DNA from: Benincasa hispida
Taxonomy: Eukaryota > Streptophyta > Magnoliopsida > Cucurbitales > Cucurbitaceae
Length of the DNA: 64,000 nt
Reading direction: 5' to 3'
Assembly (NCBI RefSeq): GCF_009727055.1
Contig: NC_052359.1
Location: 20,926,931-20,990,930, forward strand
Part shown: piece after piece, positions 12,214 through 23,867 of the stretch
Position numbering within the stretch: the first letter of the stretch is position 1
How the letters are laid out: every line of letters starts with the position of its first letter
Translations under genes and position numbers: made by a program
The notes under the pieces: model-generated
What the model was told of the DNA's origin: nothing
The model's input: only the letters and a program-made list of their open reading frames with translations
Databases searched by the model: none

Positions 12214-14045
12214 TTTTGGAATGTACCATTACGTAGCAGAAGTGACCAGAATCCATAAGTACTCCAATTCATTAGTTTTGGCAGAAACTAAAGCATGTTA
12301 TAGAAGAAATAATTGGGTTTCATGACATACTTTGTAGAACTTCCTCAAAGCTTGAATCCAACTGCAAATCTTCTCCGAATCTTAATGTAGACCACCCCAA
12401 GATTTTCCCTACCATCCTCTTGGTGCTCTAGATTGAGTTATGGGACTCAAAATAAGCCTGAATTAAGGGAAGTTGGAGAATGCTCATAGCAGCAACCCAA
12501 AATGAAGAATACCTTTCTTCTCACGAATTTTTCAGAGAAATTCTTTCGGTTGCATTACCTCAAAACCACTCCAATCTCTTCAATATATTGCAGACTATCA
12601 TGAAATAAGAATAATTGCATGAAATGTAGCTCATGCTTGGAGTAAAAGAAGACCAAGTTAATGGGTTTAGTGTGAGCAACTTGAAGAAGTAATGGAAAAT
12701 GTTTATTTTCCATTTTTGTGTTTTTTTTCCTTTTTCAATTTCTCAAAATTGATTTCATAAATCAATTTATTTAATAAAATTGAAAATATTGTTAATTTTA
12801 CAAAATTAATTTCATAAATTAATTTTTTTAATAAAATTAATAAATAATTATTTAAACAATTTAAATAATTCTAATTAATTTAATGTCAAATATTAAATTA
12901 ATTTAAATTCCATCTTCAAATATTTAAATCATATTTAAATATTATTTCTATAATTTCGTTTAATTCTAATTTGAACGTTTCAAATTAACTTATCACGCTA
13001 CTCTAGAGTTAATCCATTTACAAGCTAGTAGGGGGACCTCGGACCTACAGAACATGGGCTCCAGCAATCTGAGATTAATCAGCTAAACTCATTAGACCGA
13101 ACTAATCCCCATTCGTTAACTAATGGGTACTTCCACTAAATCCCATAGCTGAACTCCCCTCACTATAAATATATTATATCCATTCGATATAACCATGATT
13201 AGTAAGTTAACCCTTCATAGGTTGTTCATAATAACAGCTGGGTTGAATCTCTGTTTTACCCTCGAAATTACTTCTTATTTCTCAAGTCCCACTGATCTTC
13301 TAATGAATAATTGATTTGTGATCCAATCAACAAATCGAATCCCTCTCGGGCTAATGAGAGGGTGAGGCCTCTTGTTCAAGACCCTGAATCAGCACTTAAA
13401 GGGAACAACCTCTCTACTAACCCTAATCAGGTAGGAGTGAATTTCGTCTTGCACCCTATATCCTTAGCTATCTATCCGGTCTTATCCCCAAAATGGAAGG
13501 CTTATTGAGCAGAGACGTTGGTCTACTCTCACCATTCGCAAATTAAAGGATAATCCCGAACAAACAAGAGTTCATAGTTAGCTCAGGATCAAGGTCAAGT
13601 TACCTAGGTCATCGCTTTGAAATAGTCAATCTTAAACAATAAACAGCATTATAAAGTAAGAGTGACTGGTTTCGTGATCCTATCTTGTACAAAACTCATT
13701 TCCATAGGACGCCTCCACTCCTCGTGTCATAACATGTACGAATTAGGATCACAATGTTTGTAGCACTTTACAACTCTTTGTAACAACTACAAAGTAGGCC
13801 GCATCCAATAGTGTTACCAGAATAAGGCACCCAACCTTATTCGTATATTATAGATCATTTGATTATTTACTCGAACCTGATCCACTTGTATATCTCCACA
13901 TAAAGTTCAAGTATTCATGTAATAGTCAAGGGAATTTAGGTTTATTGGATTTCTAATAAACAAAATATTTAATAACAACTTATTGAATTTTCAGAATAAG
14001 TCATATTGTTTACAAACCACGAGTTTTAGGATATAGAACCGAACA
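12214..14045 (-). mobile_element. right (5') LTR of element H
   Basis: This LTR is complete at 1832 bases, worn at the start (TTTTGGA where the left copy has TGTTGGA) and ending ACCGAACA. Its middle contains the block order shared with families A and B: GACCTCGGACCTACAG, GATTAATCAGCTAAACTCATTAG, a TATAGATATATT-like block, then CCCACTGATCTTCTAATGAA. Confidence 0.85.
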
Positions 14046-15000
14046 TATACATCCCTACTTGATGCTTCTCCAAACTACAGCTTTGTTGCTAAGGGTGAAC
14101 ACTGACTCTAACATAGATTTCCTTGTCAATTTGGAAGTCAGGGTTGGTATACCCAAGGATCAAATCCTTAACCCTATACACAATATGTAGTCCCTCGTTC
14201 TCCAAAGATACTTAAGAATGTTCTAAACCATCTCTCAATGGTCTAACGCTGGATTGGACTGATACCTATTGACTATTCCCACTGCATACATATGTCAGGC
14301 CTAGTACAGAGCATAGCATACATTAAGCTGCCCACAGCTGAGGCGTAGGGAATACGTCTCATATCCTCAACTTCTTGAAGTGTCTTAGGACACTGTTTCT
14401 TATACAAGTGAGCCCATGCCTAAAAGGCAATAAATCCTTCTTGGAGTTCTGCATCGAATATCAAGCCAACATTTTGTCGATATATGTTGCTTGAGACAAT
14501 GCCAGTATTTTGTTCTTATGATCCCTAATGATTTAGATCCCAAGAACATACTACTCCTCTCCCAAATCTTTCATTTGGAATTGGGCCACTAAACAGTTTT
14601 TCACTTTAGCAAGGTACCCTACATCATTTCCAATGAGTAGAATATCGTCCACATAAAGTACTAGAAAAGCTACTTTATTCTTGTTGATCTTCTTGTATAC
14701 ACAAGACTCATCAACATTTTGGTCAAAACCAAAATATTTAATCGCAATATCAAATCTAATGTTCCAAGATCTAGATGCTTGTTTCAACCCATAAATGGAT
14801 TGATTAGCTTGTAAATCTTTTGCTCTTAATCTTGGACTATGAACCCTTCGGGCTGAGACATAAAGATATTCTCTTCAAGATAACCATTCAAAAAGGAGTC
14901 TTGACGTCCATTTTCCATATTTCATATTCATAATATGTGGCTATGGACAAGAATTCTTATAGACTTTAACATAGCAATAGGAGAAAAAGTTTCCTCATAG
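14046..15000 (-). pseudogene. copia reverse transcriptase / RNase H remnant of element G
   Basis: Minus-strand reading gives RNase H pieces to about 14400 and RT at 14551-14787. The RT frame starts with KQASRSWN and carries the catalytic LYVDDILLIGND motif near residues 45-57, then QFQMKDLGE. Stops and frameshifts separate the pieces. The catalytic YVDD is intact, but the gene is dead. The RNase H continues on the other side of element H at 8578-8613. Confidence 0.85.
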
Positions 15001-16260
15001 TATGCCCTTTCTTTCTAAGTATAACCTTTTGCTACGAGTCTAGCTTTGAAGGCTTGTACGTTCTTAGTTGTATCTCTCTTTCTCTAGAACCATTGACACC
15101 CTATGGGTTTTACCCTTTCAGGTAGATCTACAAGCTCCCATACTAAATTGGAGTACATTGACTCTATTTCAAGATCCATTGCTTTGACCCATTGGTTTTT
15201 ATCTACGTCATTCATTGGCTATCGATAGGACAATGGATCCTTAATGTCATCATCAGGTATGAAGTCCTGAGTTTTAGTTAAACCTAAGTAGTGTTCAGGT
15301 CTTGATACAATCCTCCCACTACGTTGAGGCATTCTCAACGATTGAGAATGACGAGACGGGCCTGAAGAACTAGCTCCTTCATCAACTCTTGTTGAAGGAC
15401 CAGCTTCATTAACAACTCTTGTTTACTCTTCAGTAGCTTCTCCTAATACTAACTTACTATGTGGTTATGATCTCTCATGTGGTCTTCCTCCAATAAAGTA
15501 GCATTTTTCTATACAAACACCTTATTTTCTTGTGGATCGTAGAAAATACCACCTCTTGTTTCTTTTGGGTAACCAACAAATTGGCACACCCTTGAATGAG
15601 GTTCCAGTTTCTTAGGTTTACACCCCCTCTATAACTCAAAACGTGTTTGAGAAACACTCTTCGAGGGAATATTGTTTAGAATGTGAGTTGCAGTCTCTAT
15701 TACATACCCCAAAAACAAGCTAGCATAGCTTATCATTAAACGAACCATGTCTAACAAGGTTCTATTTCTCCTTTCTGATACATCGTTTTGTTGAGGTGTA
15801 CCAGACGCTGAAAGTTGAGACTAGATTCCATGTTCTATCATATAGTCCTAGAGTTTTCTTATCCATATACTCTCTACCTAGATTAGATCGAAGTGTTTTA
15901 ATAATTTTACCTGATAGGGTTTCAACCTCAGCCTTAAACTCCTTGAATTTTTCAAGAGCTTCAGACTTATGCCCCATTAGGTATAAGTAACCATACCATG
16001 AATAATCATCTATAAAAGAGATTAAATATTTGTATCCTCCTCGAGCTTTTACATTCATTTGACCACATAGATATGAATGTATTAACTCTAAGGGTTCTTT
16101 GTAGCCTTTTCTGCTAAAAGATCTTTTGGTCATTTTTACCTCAAGACACGATTCACATGGTGGTAATAAATCATTTTCTAACTCATTTAGAATTCCATTT
16201 TTTACCAAACGCCCGATCCTATCAAGATTTATGTGACCTATTCTTAAGTACTAAAGATAG
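15000..16260 (-). pseudogene. copia integrase remnant of element G
   Basis: The minus-strand frame at 15762-16208 reads CESCLEVKMTKRSF (zinc-finger C-terminal half), then LELIHSYLCG and ISFIDDYSWYGYLYL, the catalytic core around the first acidic residue, then LRSNLGREYMD (normally RSDRGGEY). The second catalytic aspartate is changed to asparagine here. Further pieces at 15100-15660 match the linker between integrase and RT. Several frame breaks are present. Confidence 0.85.
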
Positions 16261-17614
16261 GTGTTGTTACTTTTAGGAGAAATGTGTTGTCTTTTACTTT
16301 GAGTTTCAGTAGTTTTAAACATTTTATGATTTAAGATTGCTTTTGCTTTGGTTGGTCTTAATACATATAAGTTATCTTCTAATCTAGTTGAACATATAAG
16401 ACACCATTCTTGAAAATGAACGCGTCTTTACTTTCAAAATTTATGGTGTACAATTGTTCAAGTAGATAAGAAATAGAAACTAAATTTCTCTTGGTTTTTG
16501 ATACAATGTACAAATCCTAAAGAAAAACAAATATATCTCTTAAAAATAACTTTGCAGCTCCCATTGCACTAGCTGAAACGACATCTCCCGTTTCGACCCT
16601 GAGCGTCATTTCACCTTCTTTCAGCTGCTGAAAGGAACTATTTCCCTATAAAGAAGAACAAACATGATTAGCTGCTCCCAAATCCAGTATCCGGGCAAAT
16701 ACATCATGTTCTACAAGACACGTTTCTAAAAAAGGTAAATCGTATTTACCTTCGTTTTCCTTCTTTCTCTCAGCGAGGTACTTAAAGCAATTCCTCTTCC
16801 AGTATCCATCTATGTTGCAGTGGGAACACCCGCCCTTGTCACCCAACTTGGCCTTCCCTTTTCCTTTTATAACAGTCGTGGGAGCCTTCCCCTTATCTCC
16901 CTTCTTCTAAATCTTCTTCAAAGCAGAAGATTAAGGAACAAACTTAGTTCCAGAGAATGAGCCCTTATGGAACTTCCTTTTGGAATAGGCAACATTTTTC
17001 TCTCCTTCAATCGATTCCTTATTTTTCATAAGAGACTGGTAATTTTGTAGCTCATTAAGGAGACTGGTCCGGTTATATTGAATTTTGTTTATCATTGCAT
17101 TGCTACGAAATTGTAGAAAACTCTTTGGAAGATATTCCATGATGAACGCAACCTAACTGTGCTCGTCTATGACTGCTCTATTTGCCTCTACCACGTTAAA
17201 TTGGACCATCATGTCCAGGACATATTCCTAAACAGATGTGCCCTCTTTCACATGACAGATGTAAATATATTTGAGGGCATCATAGTGGAGCAGATAGGAC
17301 GGTTGTCCAAACATCTCCTGAAAAGATTTCATAATCTCCCTCGAAGTTTCCATGACCTCATGCTTCTTGGATAGAACTTCAGATAAACTCGCCAAGATGG
17401 AGACGTGAGCCTTTTCATTGGTCTTTATCTATAGGTCATAAGCATCCTTCGTAGCCTAGAATGCACTATGAGTAAGGGTCAAAGGACAATTCTCCGATAA
17501 GAGGAATCGTAGATCGTCAACTACGGGAATCATATTCAAGTTGAACTTCTACGTAGAGTAATTATCGTCGATAAGTTTTTCATTTTTAAGCAATGCAATT
17601 ATTGAGGAAGACAT
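16260..17614 (-). pseudogene. copia gag-protease remnant of element G
   Basis: The inferred start is at 17614 (minus), giving MSSSIIALLKNEK, then broken frames. The pieces include EYLPKSFLQFRSNA (16931-17140) and a knuckle CSHCNIDGYWKRNC (16780-16830) in which the histidine is replaced by tyrosine. They are followed by ILDLGAANHVC, the protease active-site region, where the usual DSGA is DLGA. Both changes would abolish function. Confidence 0.8.
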
Positions 17615-19893
17615 TGCTAAAAATAAAAAACAAACATTCACTGTATTTTTTTATCTTTTCCTTAACCTATCACAAAAGTAAGCAATTGCAAACTATCCAA
17701 TCAATTTAGCAAAAATAAGCAATCATAGAACCCTAATAAAATATTGATTTATTTTTTGCAAACATGTTTCAGGGATTTAGAGCAATAAACACCGAAGGGT
17801 GATCAGCCACTCCTCCTCTGAAATGAGACAGCTCTCAGCTAATTCTAATACCAAAATAACTCATATTTCTATAGATATTAGCCATTGTTGTTCGGTCAAG
17901 GATTCGTTAACTCTTAATTTATCCTCATAAATGTAACCCTCCTACTTTCAAATCTCAGAGGTATGCACCAACAAACTACTATAGGAAAGACAACCGTTAG
18001 TAATTAACCTAAGTGATATTCTTTTCAAGAGTTCACTGTGTTTTGAATCCTATGATCAGGCCCTCTGAAGGGATGGTTGCTCTAGGACAACATGCAGGAA
18101 AATCATAGGAATCTCACGGTGTGACTTACGGGTGGAGATCGAAGGATACGTTGACACCCGTTCCACTCCCACTTACTATAGACACTTTCCTAATTCACCT
18201 TGTTATTGACTCATGAAAACACTTTTTGAAGAGAGGCCGCACCCAAGGCGACATGAAGCCGAGCATGGATCTCACGTTGTTAACATACAGGGACATGGGA
18301 GCAAAACCTGATATGAATATCTTGTTTTGTACTTTTCCTTCCACTAAAGTGTCCTACTGTATTTTAGGGTTATTTAACTTAGATAAATTCGGCTAAGTCA
18401 TTATGTCTAAGTCGATGCCTATTTTAACTCTTATAAAAAGGCCTTTACACTATTTTCTAGGTGAATTAAACTCTTTTAATTAAGGTAGTGACATTGTATG
18501 CTAACATTAAACTATGATTAATCCAACTTAAGTTCCAGGTCAGTTCCCAGGTAGGAGGTGTTCCGTAAACGTCAACTTAAATATCTCCAGCCTAGACAGA
18601 ACCTAATCGATATATTTCCCTTATTATCAGAGTAATGTTTTTCCTACTTATTCATTAAAACTATTTTAAAACTAAGAGATAATTTTAATCCTATTAGAAT
18701 AAAATGATCTTAGATCTAATTAATTATAAATAAATTAAAATTAATTAATTTATTCTATGATCCTATATTTGCATGCAATTCTGATTATAGATTGACGGTT
18801 TCTAATCATTAATTTTTTAAAAACAATTTTCTAATTTAATGATTAGTCCTATAATCATGCTCTTTATGGTTAATTCAATTAACAATTATATTCTAATTAA
18901 TTAAATAATTAAACCAAAAATGCATTGCATGAATATAATATAACAATTATATTATTACTATGGATGTGTCATGCTCAATGCATTTTGATTTTCATATTTA
19001 ATTAACATAACTTCTTATATCAAGCTAAACATGAAAAGCAAACAAGCATGCTCGATACACTATATTAAATAAAACTGTTTATATTTAACTATGTAATTAC
19101 ATGCTTCATGCTTTATTAATTTCATCAAATTAACATAACCATTATATTAAATAAATCATGAAATTAAATAATCATGTATTATCTCATACATTATCATTAT
19201 TATAATATATAAAAATACATGAGCATGCTTAGCCTAAGGTGGGAATATATCAAAATGACATCCAAAAAGCATTTAAAAAGTATATGAAGCGGTTAATTGG
19301 CCCTAGGATAAAGTTAAAGAATAAAATTAATTTAATTTTACAAATTTTATCCTAGAAAAGTCTTCAGCCACTCCAGAATCAGACCAAAATTGCTTGAATC
19401 GATCGAAAATTGCTCGAACTGAGCCAAAATTGCTCGAACTGGACGAAAACCGCTCGAACGGGTTAAAATTATTGGCCCAGTCAACAAATCGCACGCCAGA
19501 TGCCAAGTTGAACTGCTGTCGAATCAACCGGACCACTAAACTAAGGCTGACGTCAACATCTTTTGTGTTACGCTGGATGCTGACGTCACACTTGCGTCGG
19601 CTGCATTTTTTTTTCTATTTTTTTCGAATTCCAACCTTTGTACTGTTTTTCGTCGTTTTTGGCCAAATTTAGTCTCTATTTTCACATATCTTCATCAAAC
19701 CTAGACTTACAGAAGACTTAATTTACAATTTAAATGCTCAAAACACCTTTACATGAATGAATCATATAAAAAATTGTAAGTTCTAAGGCCAATTAACCCA
19801 ATTAGTTCACAACAACACCGAACATTCATAATGCAACCTTAAATTTTTTTAAAAAAAGTAAATTTTAATTCATTAAATAAAATTCTGAGGTGA
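17615..19893 (-). mobile_element. long leader of element G
   Basis: About 2.3 kb lies between gag and the worn primer site, with no credible gene. It shares blocks with the leader of element I: GGGTGATCAGCCACTCCTCC near 17797, the AAGGGATGGTTGCTCTAGG block near 18069, and the CAGGTCAGTTCCCAGGTAGG block near 18538. 18600-19330 is AT-rich. 19370-19680 is less AT-rich and carries a small tandem repeat and two overlapping open frames that I do not consider genes. Confidence 0.7.
19386..19465. repeat. 20-base tandem repeat, four copies
   Basis: Units begin at 19386, 19406, 19426 and 19446, with consensus AAAATTGCTCGAACTGAGCC and a few changes per copy. It lies about 430 bases from the primer site of element G, where other elements carry the ATCGTTTAG array. 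Confidence 0.9.
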
Positions 19894-19904
19894 CTTTAAT
19901 ACTA
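19894..19904 (-). promoter_or_regulatory. degenerate primer-binding site of element G
   Basis: The minus strand reads TAGTATTAAAG where TGGTATCAAAG would be expected. It is placed directly before the right LTR start at 19907. Position is the main support. Confidence 0.55.
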
Positions 19905-19906
19905 AT

Positions 19907-22900
19907 TGCTGATTGAAATCTTTACTTTCGTTGATGACTCTCGAGGGCATCACCCACTTTTTGCATCTTCAAAAAAATTTCAACAATATTCCCTTTGACT
20001 AGTGAGATAGAAGAAAGTGGGATCCTTGGAGGGAATTTTGTTTAAAGAAAAATCTCATAAGACCAAAAGCCAGAGAAATCAAAAACTAATTATGTGATAG
20101 TGAGAGACTGGAGGAAGTTAGAAAGAAGATCTCTCTCCCACTCCCACGTTCGGGTTTGTTATAACTAAATTATTTATTTAATTAACAAATTAAATCAAAT
20201 TAATTTATTTAATTAAATAACAGTAAATTTATTAAAAATAAATTAAATCAAAATTTACTTTTTTAAAATAAATCAAATAATGATAATTAATCAAATTAAT
20301 TAATAATAATTAAATATCTCATATTTAATCAAATATACATTATAATCCTATTCCAATACATCCCTTTCTCATAACCTATAGTTTTAATTCAATTAATTCA
20401 ATTAAATCAAATTTAATTAAATTTAATAATTAGTTAATTCTCCAACTAATTAATCATTAAATTAAATATCACATATTTAATTTAACCTTATAATTGAATC
20501 ACATTCAATTATTTTTCTCTCATATTACCTATAGTTTTAATGTGCATTTAATGGGCATTAATTTTAGCCTATAATTTTAATATGAATTCTATTCATCTTA
20601 AACTTAATATATGAACTCCTTCAAATATTTAATTCTCCCATTAAATTAATTTTTTAATCAAATTCAAAATAAATTTAGATAATAAAGTTTAACTAAAATA
20701 TAAACTTTATACTATAATATATCATCCTACATTATATTCTTTCTCTTAGTAAATTTGAATATTTCAAATTACATTAATTACCTTAATACCTTTTATAAGC
20801 TACTAGTGAGACCTAATGGACCTATAGATCAGAAGCTCCATTGATACGAGATTAATTGGCTAAACTTATTATCCAAGTTAATCAATATTTGTTAATTGTA
20901 CGTACACTCTACTATAGATCCATAGTTGCACTCTCTCACTGTCTCACTGTAGATATATTTATGTGTTCATGGATATTGATCAATAACAACAAGTTAGTCC
21001 TTCACGAGTGTTCGTAACACCCATTGGGTCAAATTACCGTTTTAGCCCTAGGTTACCTCTACATCTTTAAGTACTAGTACTCCTCTAATGAACATCCTGT
21101 TTGTGGTCTAACCATCAAACAGAAACCCCTATTGGGCCAATGAGAGGGTAGGACCTTTGTTCAAGTCTAGGATACACCATCTACGGGAACACTTATCTAC
21201 TTACCCTAAAGTTGGGAAGAAGTGAATTTCATCTCATGAAATTATGTTCCCAGCTCCCCACTTGGTGTTGTCCCTAAAATGGTAGGCTTATTGAGTCGAC
21301 GAATTGACCAGCTTCACCTATACAAATCAAAGGACAATCCCTCATGAATAGGAATCGATAACTCACTAAAGATTAAGACTAAGTTGCCTAGGTGATCCTA
21401 GTGAAATAAAAACCTGACTAGACAATGGAGTTACTAAAGGAACTCTGATTATAGAGGACCTTTGAGCGGAAGCGGATCGTCCAAATCCCATTGTTAATGA
21501 ACTCATAAATTTACAGTCATACAGAAACAATTATGCACAAAACTTAAATTACAACATGCTTCTGAAAATAAAAACAAAGGATAAGAGATTATACCTTTGA
21601 AGAACCCTTCTTCAAGTAAATCCCTCCATCAAATTTGTTCACGAACGCAACGAACAACTCGAACACCCTCGAACAGTAACAAGTAGCAACTGGACACAAC
21701 CACTAGGTTACCTTGGTATTCTCGATGTGAGAATCCAGGAGTAGTGGGCTCTGGCTCATTTTGGTTAGAGGGAAGATTTGGTGTGGAGGAGGAAGACAAT
21801 CGAGATGAGAACAACACTGACGTGTAGACGAGAAAATCTATAACATAGACAATACTGCTCGATCATTTAGTCTCTCAAGTGATCGTATAGTAAGACTTTC
21901 TTACTCGATTGCTACTCACGTCTATATATATTTTTTAGATTTTGAAATCAAATTTAATTTTATCCCAAATTTGCCATAAAACTAAATAACTACCCACTAA
22001 GGGTGGTTATTGAGAAAAAGAATTTAATTATCAAATAATTAATAAATATAAATAAATATGATAACTAACTTATCATATTATATTTATAACCTATAGTTTT
22101 AATATTACATCACATACAATATATAGACCATAATTCTTTTTCTTTATTTTATGGAATTTAATATAAATCATATTTATATTAAATTTAATAAATATAAATC
22201 TTATTCATAGAAAATATATTTGAATCATATTCAAATATTAGTTCCTCCAATAAAACAATAATGTATCAAATACATTATATCAATTATATCATATTGAATT
22301 AATTTAATTATATCATATATTGTTTGATACATTATTGTTTTATTAATTTGCATATTTCAAATTAACCCAAAAACTGATTCTCAACTTAAATTCATTGAGC
22401 TACCAAGGGGACCTTATGGACCTATAACTTGAAGCTCCAACGGTACGTGAATAACTGATTAAACTCTTTAATCACATTATCCATCATCCATTAACTGTCG
22501 GGTACTCCACTAAAGATCGACAGCTGCACTCTTTGCACTATAGATATATTTTTGTGTCCATTGGATATAATCAATCAATAGTACGATGACCCTTCACAAA
22601 TCGCTCGTAAGTATAATGGGGCCAAATTACCGTTTTTCCCCTATAGTTACATCTAACTCCTTAAGTACCACAGATCCCTCTAATGAATAATAGATCATAG
22701 CCCCACTATGATTGAACCCCTCTTGGGCCAAGAGAAGGTGTGGCGCCACATTGTTTAAGACCCGGAATCAACTTTTAAGAGAGCAATTTATCTACTTACC
22801 TCTACTTCGGGGAAGAAGTGAATTTCATCTTGTGTAGCTGAGTTCTCAGCTCCCCAAGCAAACGAATCTCCAAAATGATAGGCTTATTGAGTCGGGAATC

Positions 22901-23867
22901 TAGCCACTCTCACCCATGCAAATCAAAGGACCACTCTCATAGGCAGAAGTTCACAACTCACTCAGGATTAAGGTCATGTTACCTATGGTCATCCTAGTGA
23001 AATGAAGGTCTCAATTATGAATGGTGTTATATAACGAGACTAAACATTTTGTGGTCCGGTCTTATACAAACTTCTTTGTATAGAATATCCCCGCTCGCAT
23101 GTCTAATACATGAATGATCAAGATCAGATCATTTGTAGCACTTTACAACATTTGTAACACCTACAAAATAGGTCCTACTCGTAGTGTCACCAGGATAAGG
23201 TATCCAACTTTATCCATATACTATAGACCATTTAGGTTATCACTTAAACACGATCCACTTGTATGTCTCCACATACATGTTTAAGTTACAATGACAACCA
23301 TGGATCTTAGTTTATTGGTTTGTGGTTAATGCAACTAAAATACATATATTTCATAGTCTAAAGTGAATAAAATATCATATATTATAAATCACAGAATGTT
23401 TGTTCATACAAGTGTTTACAAACTACAGAACCCTACGAGATTTAGGGCATCAACCCCAACATTTACATCTAGTGGTTACTTTTTCGTGTTCCAATATTAT
23501 GCAAACCCATTGCATAGGATAACTCCACTCACATGTCTCCTACATGAATGCATTGGATCATTGCATTTGTATCAAATACAAAGTGGGTTGTATCCATAGT
23601 GTCATCAGGATAAGGTACCTAACCTTATCCATATACTATAGACTCTTTAGGTTGTATCTTGAACACTAATCCCCGTATGTCTCCACATACAGTTCAAGAT
23701 TCATACAACAATCTAGGATGTTAATTCATTGAATTAGGGTTATTTAGGCAAGATAAATATAAGATAAGCAATAACTATTTATTGTAATAAATATTGCTAA
23801 CACTTTATTAATGAACAGTTAAATGTTACATTTACTATCTACGAGTTTTAGGGCATAAAACCCAACA
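19907..23867 (-). mobile_element. right (5') LTR of element G, split by a solo LTR
   Basis: It starts TGCTGATTG and ends GGGCATAAAACCCAACA. After removal of the nested solo LTR (21435-23461 plus one target copy) the LTR is about 1.93 kb. The two halves join in the ACATCTAGTGGTTAC block seen uninterrupted at 6090 and 8275. Confidence 0.85.
21435..23461 (-). mobile_element. solo LTR of copia family A
   Basis: The LTR is 2027 bases, starting TAAAGGAACTC (TGAAGGAACTC in element E) and ending GGGCATCAACCCCAACA. It is flanked by GTTAC (21430-21434) and TTTAC (23462-23466). No internal region is left, so it is a product of LTR-LTR recombination. A short ATCGTATAG/ATCATTTAG cluster sits at about 21850-21895. 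The strand is inferred from the matching LTRs of D and E. Confidence 0.85.

Larger units (their letters stand above)
8614..14045 (-). mobile_element. copia-type element H, coding region lost
   Basis: Two LTR copies (8614-10158 and 12214-14045) bound a short internal region with a primer site and leader but no gag or pol. Target duplication is TATGC (8609-8613) / TATAC (14046-14050). Insertion splits the RNase H domain of G. LTR ends read TGTTGGAATG...ACCGAACA. The element is minus strand, because the primer-site complement AAGCTCTGATACCA lies left of the right LTR. Confidence 0.85.
6687..23867 (-). mobile_element. copia element G, composite with nested insertions
   Basis: This is a minus-strand Ty1/copia element with LTRs at both ends (starts TGCTAAATT and TGCTGATTG; right end CATAAAACCCAACA). 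It is flanked by the 5-base target duplication TATCC (6682-6686) / TATCT (23868-23872), one mismatch. It interrupts element F. Element H was later inserted in its RNase H region and a solo LTR in its right LTR. The left LTR is truncated at about 8577. All G coding frames are broken. Confidence 0.85.

Noticed and set aside
19327..19672. ORFs of 69 and 92 codons in the leader of G
   Set aside because: They overlap on opposite strands over a 20-base tandem repeat. No homology is recognised.
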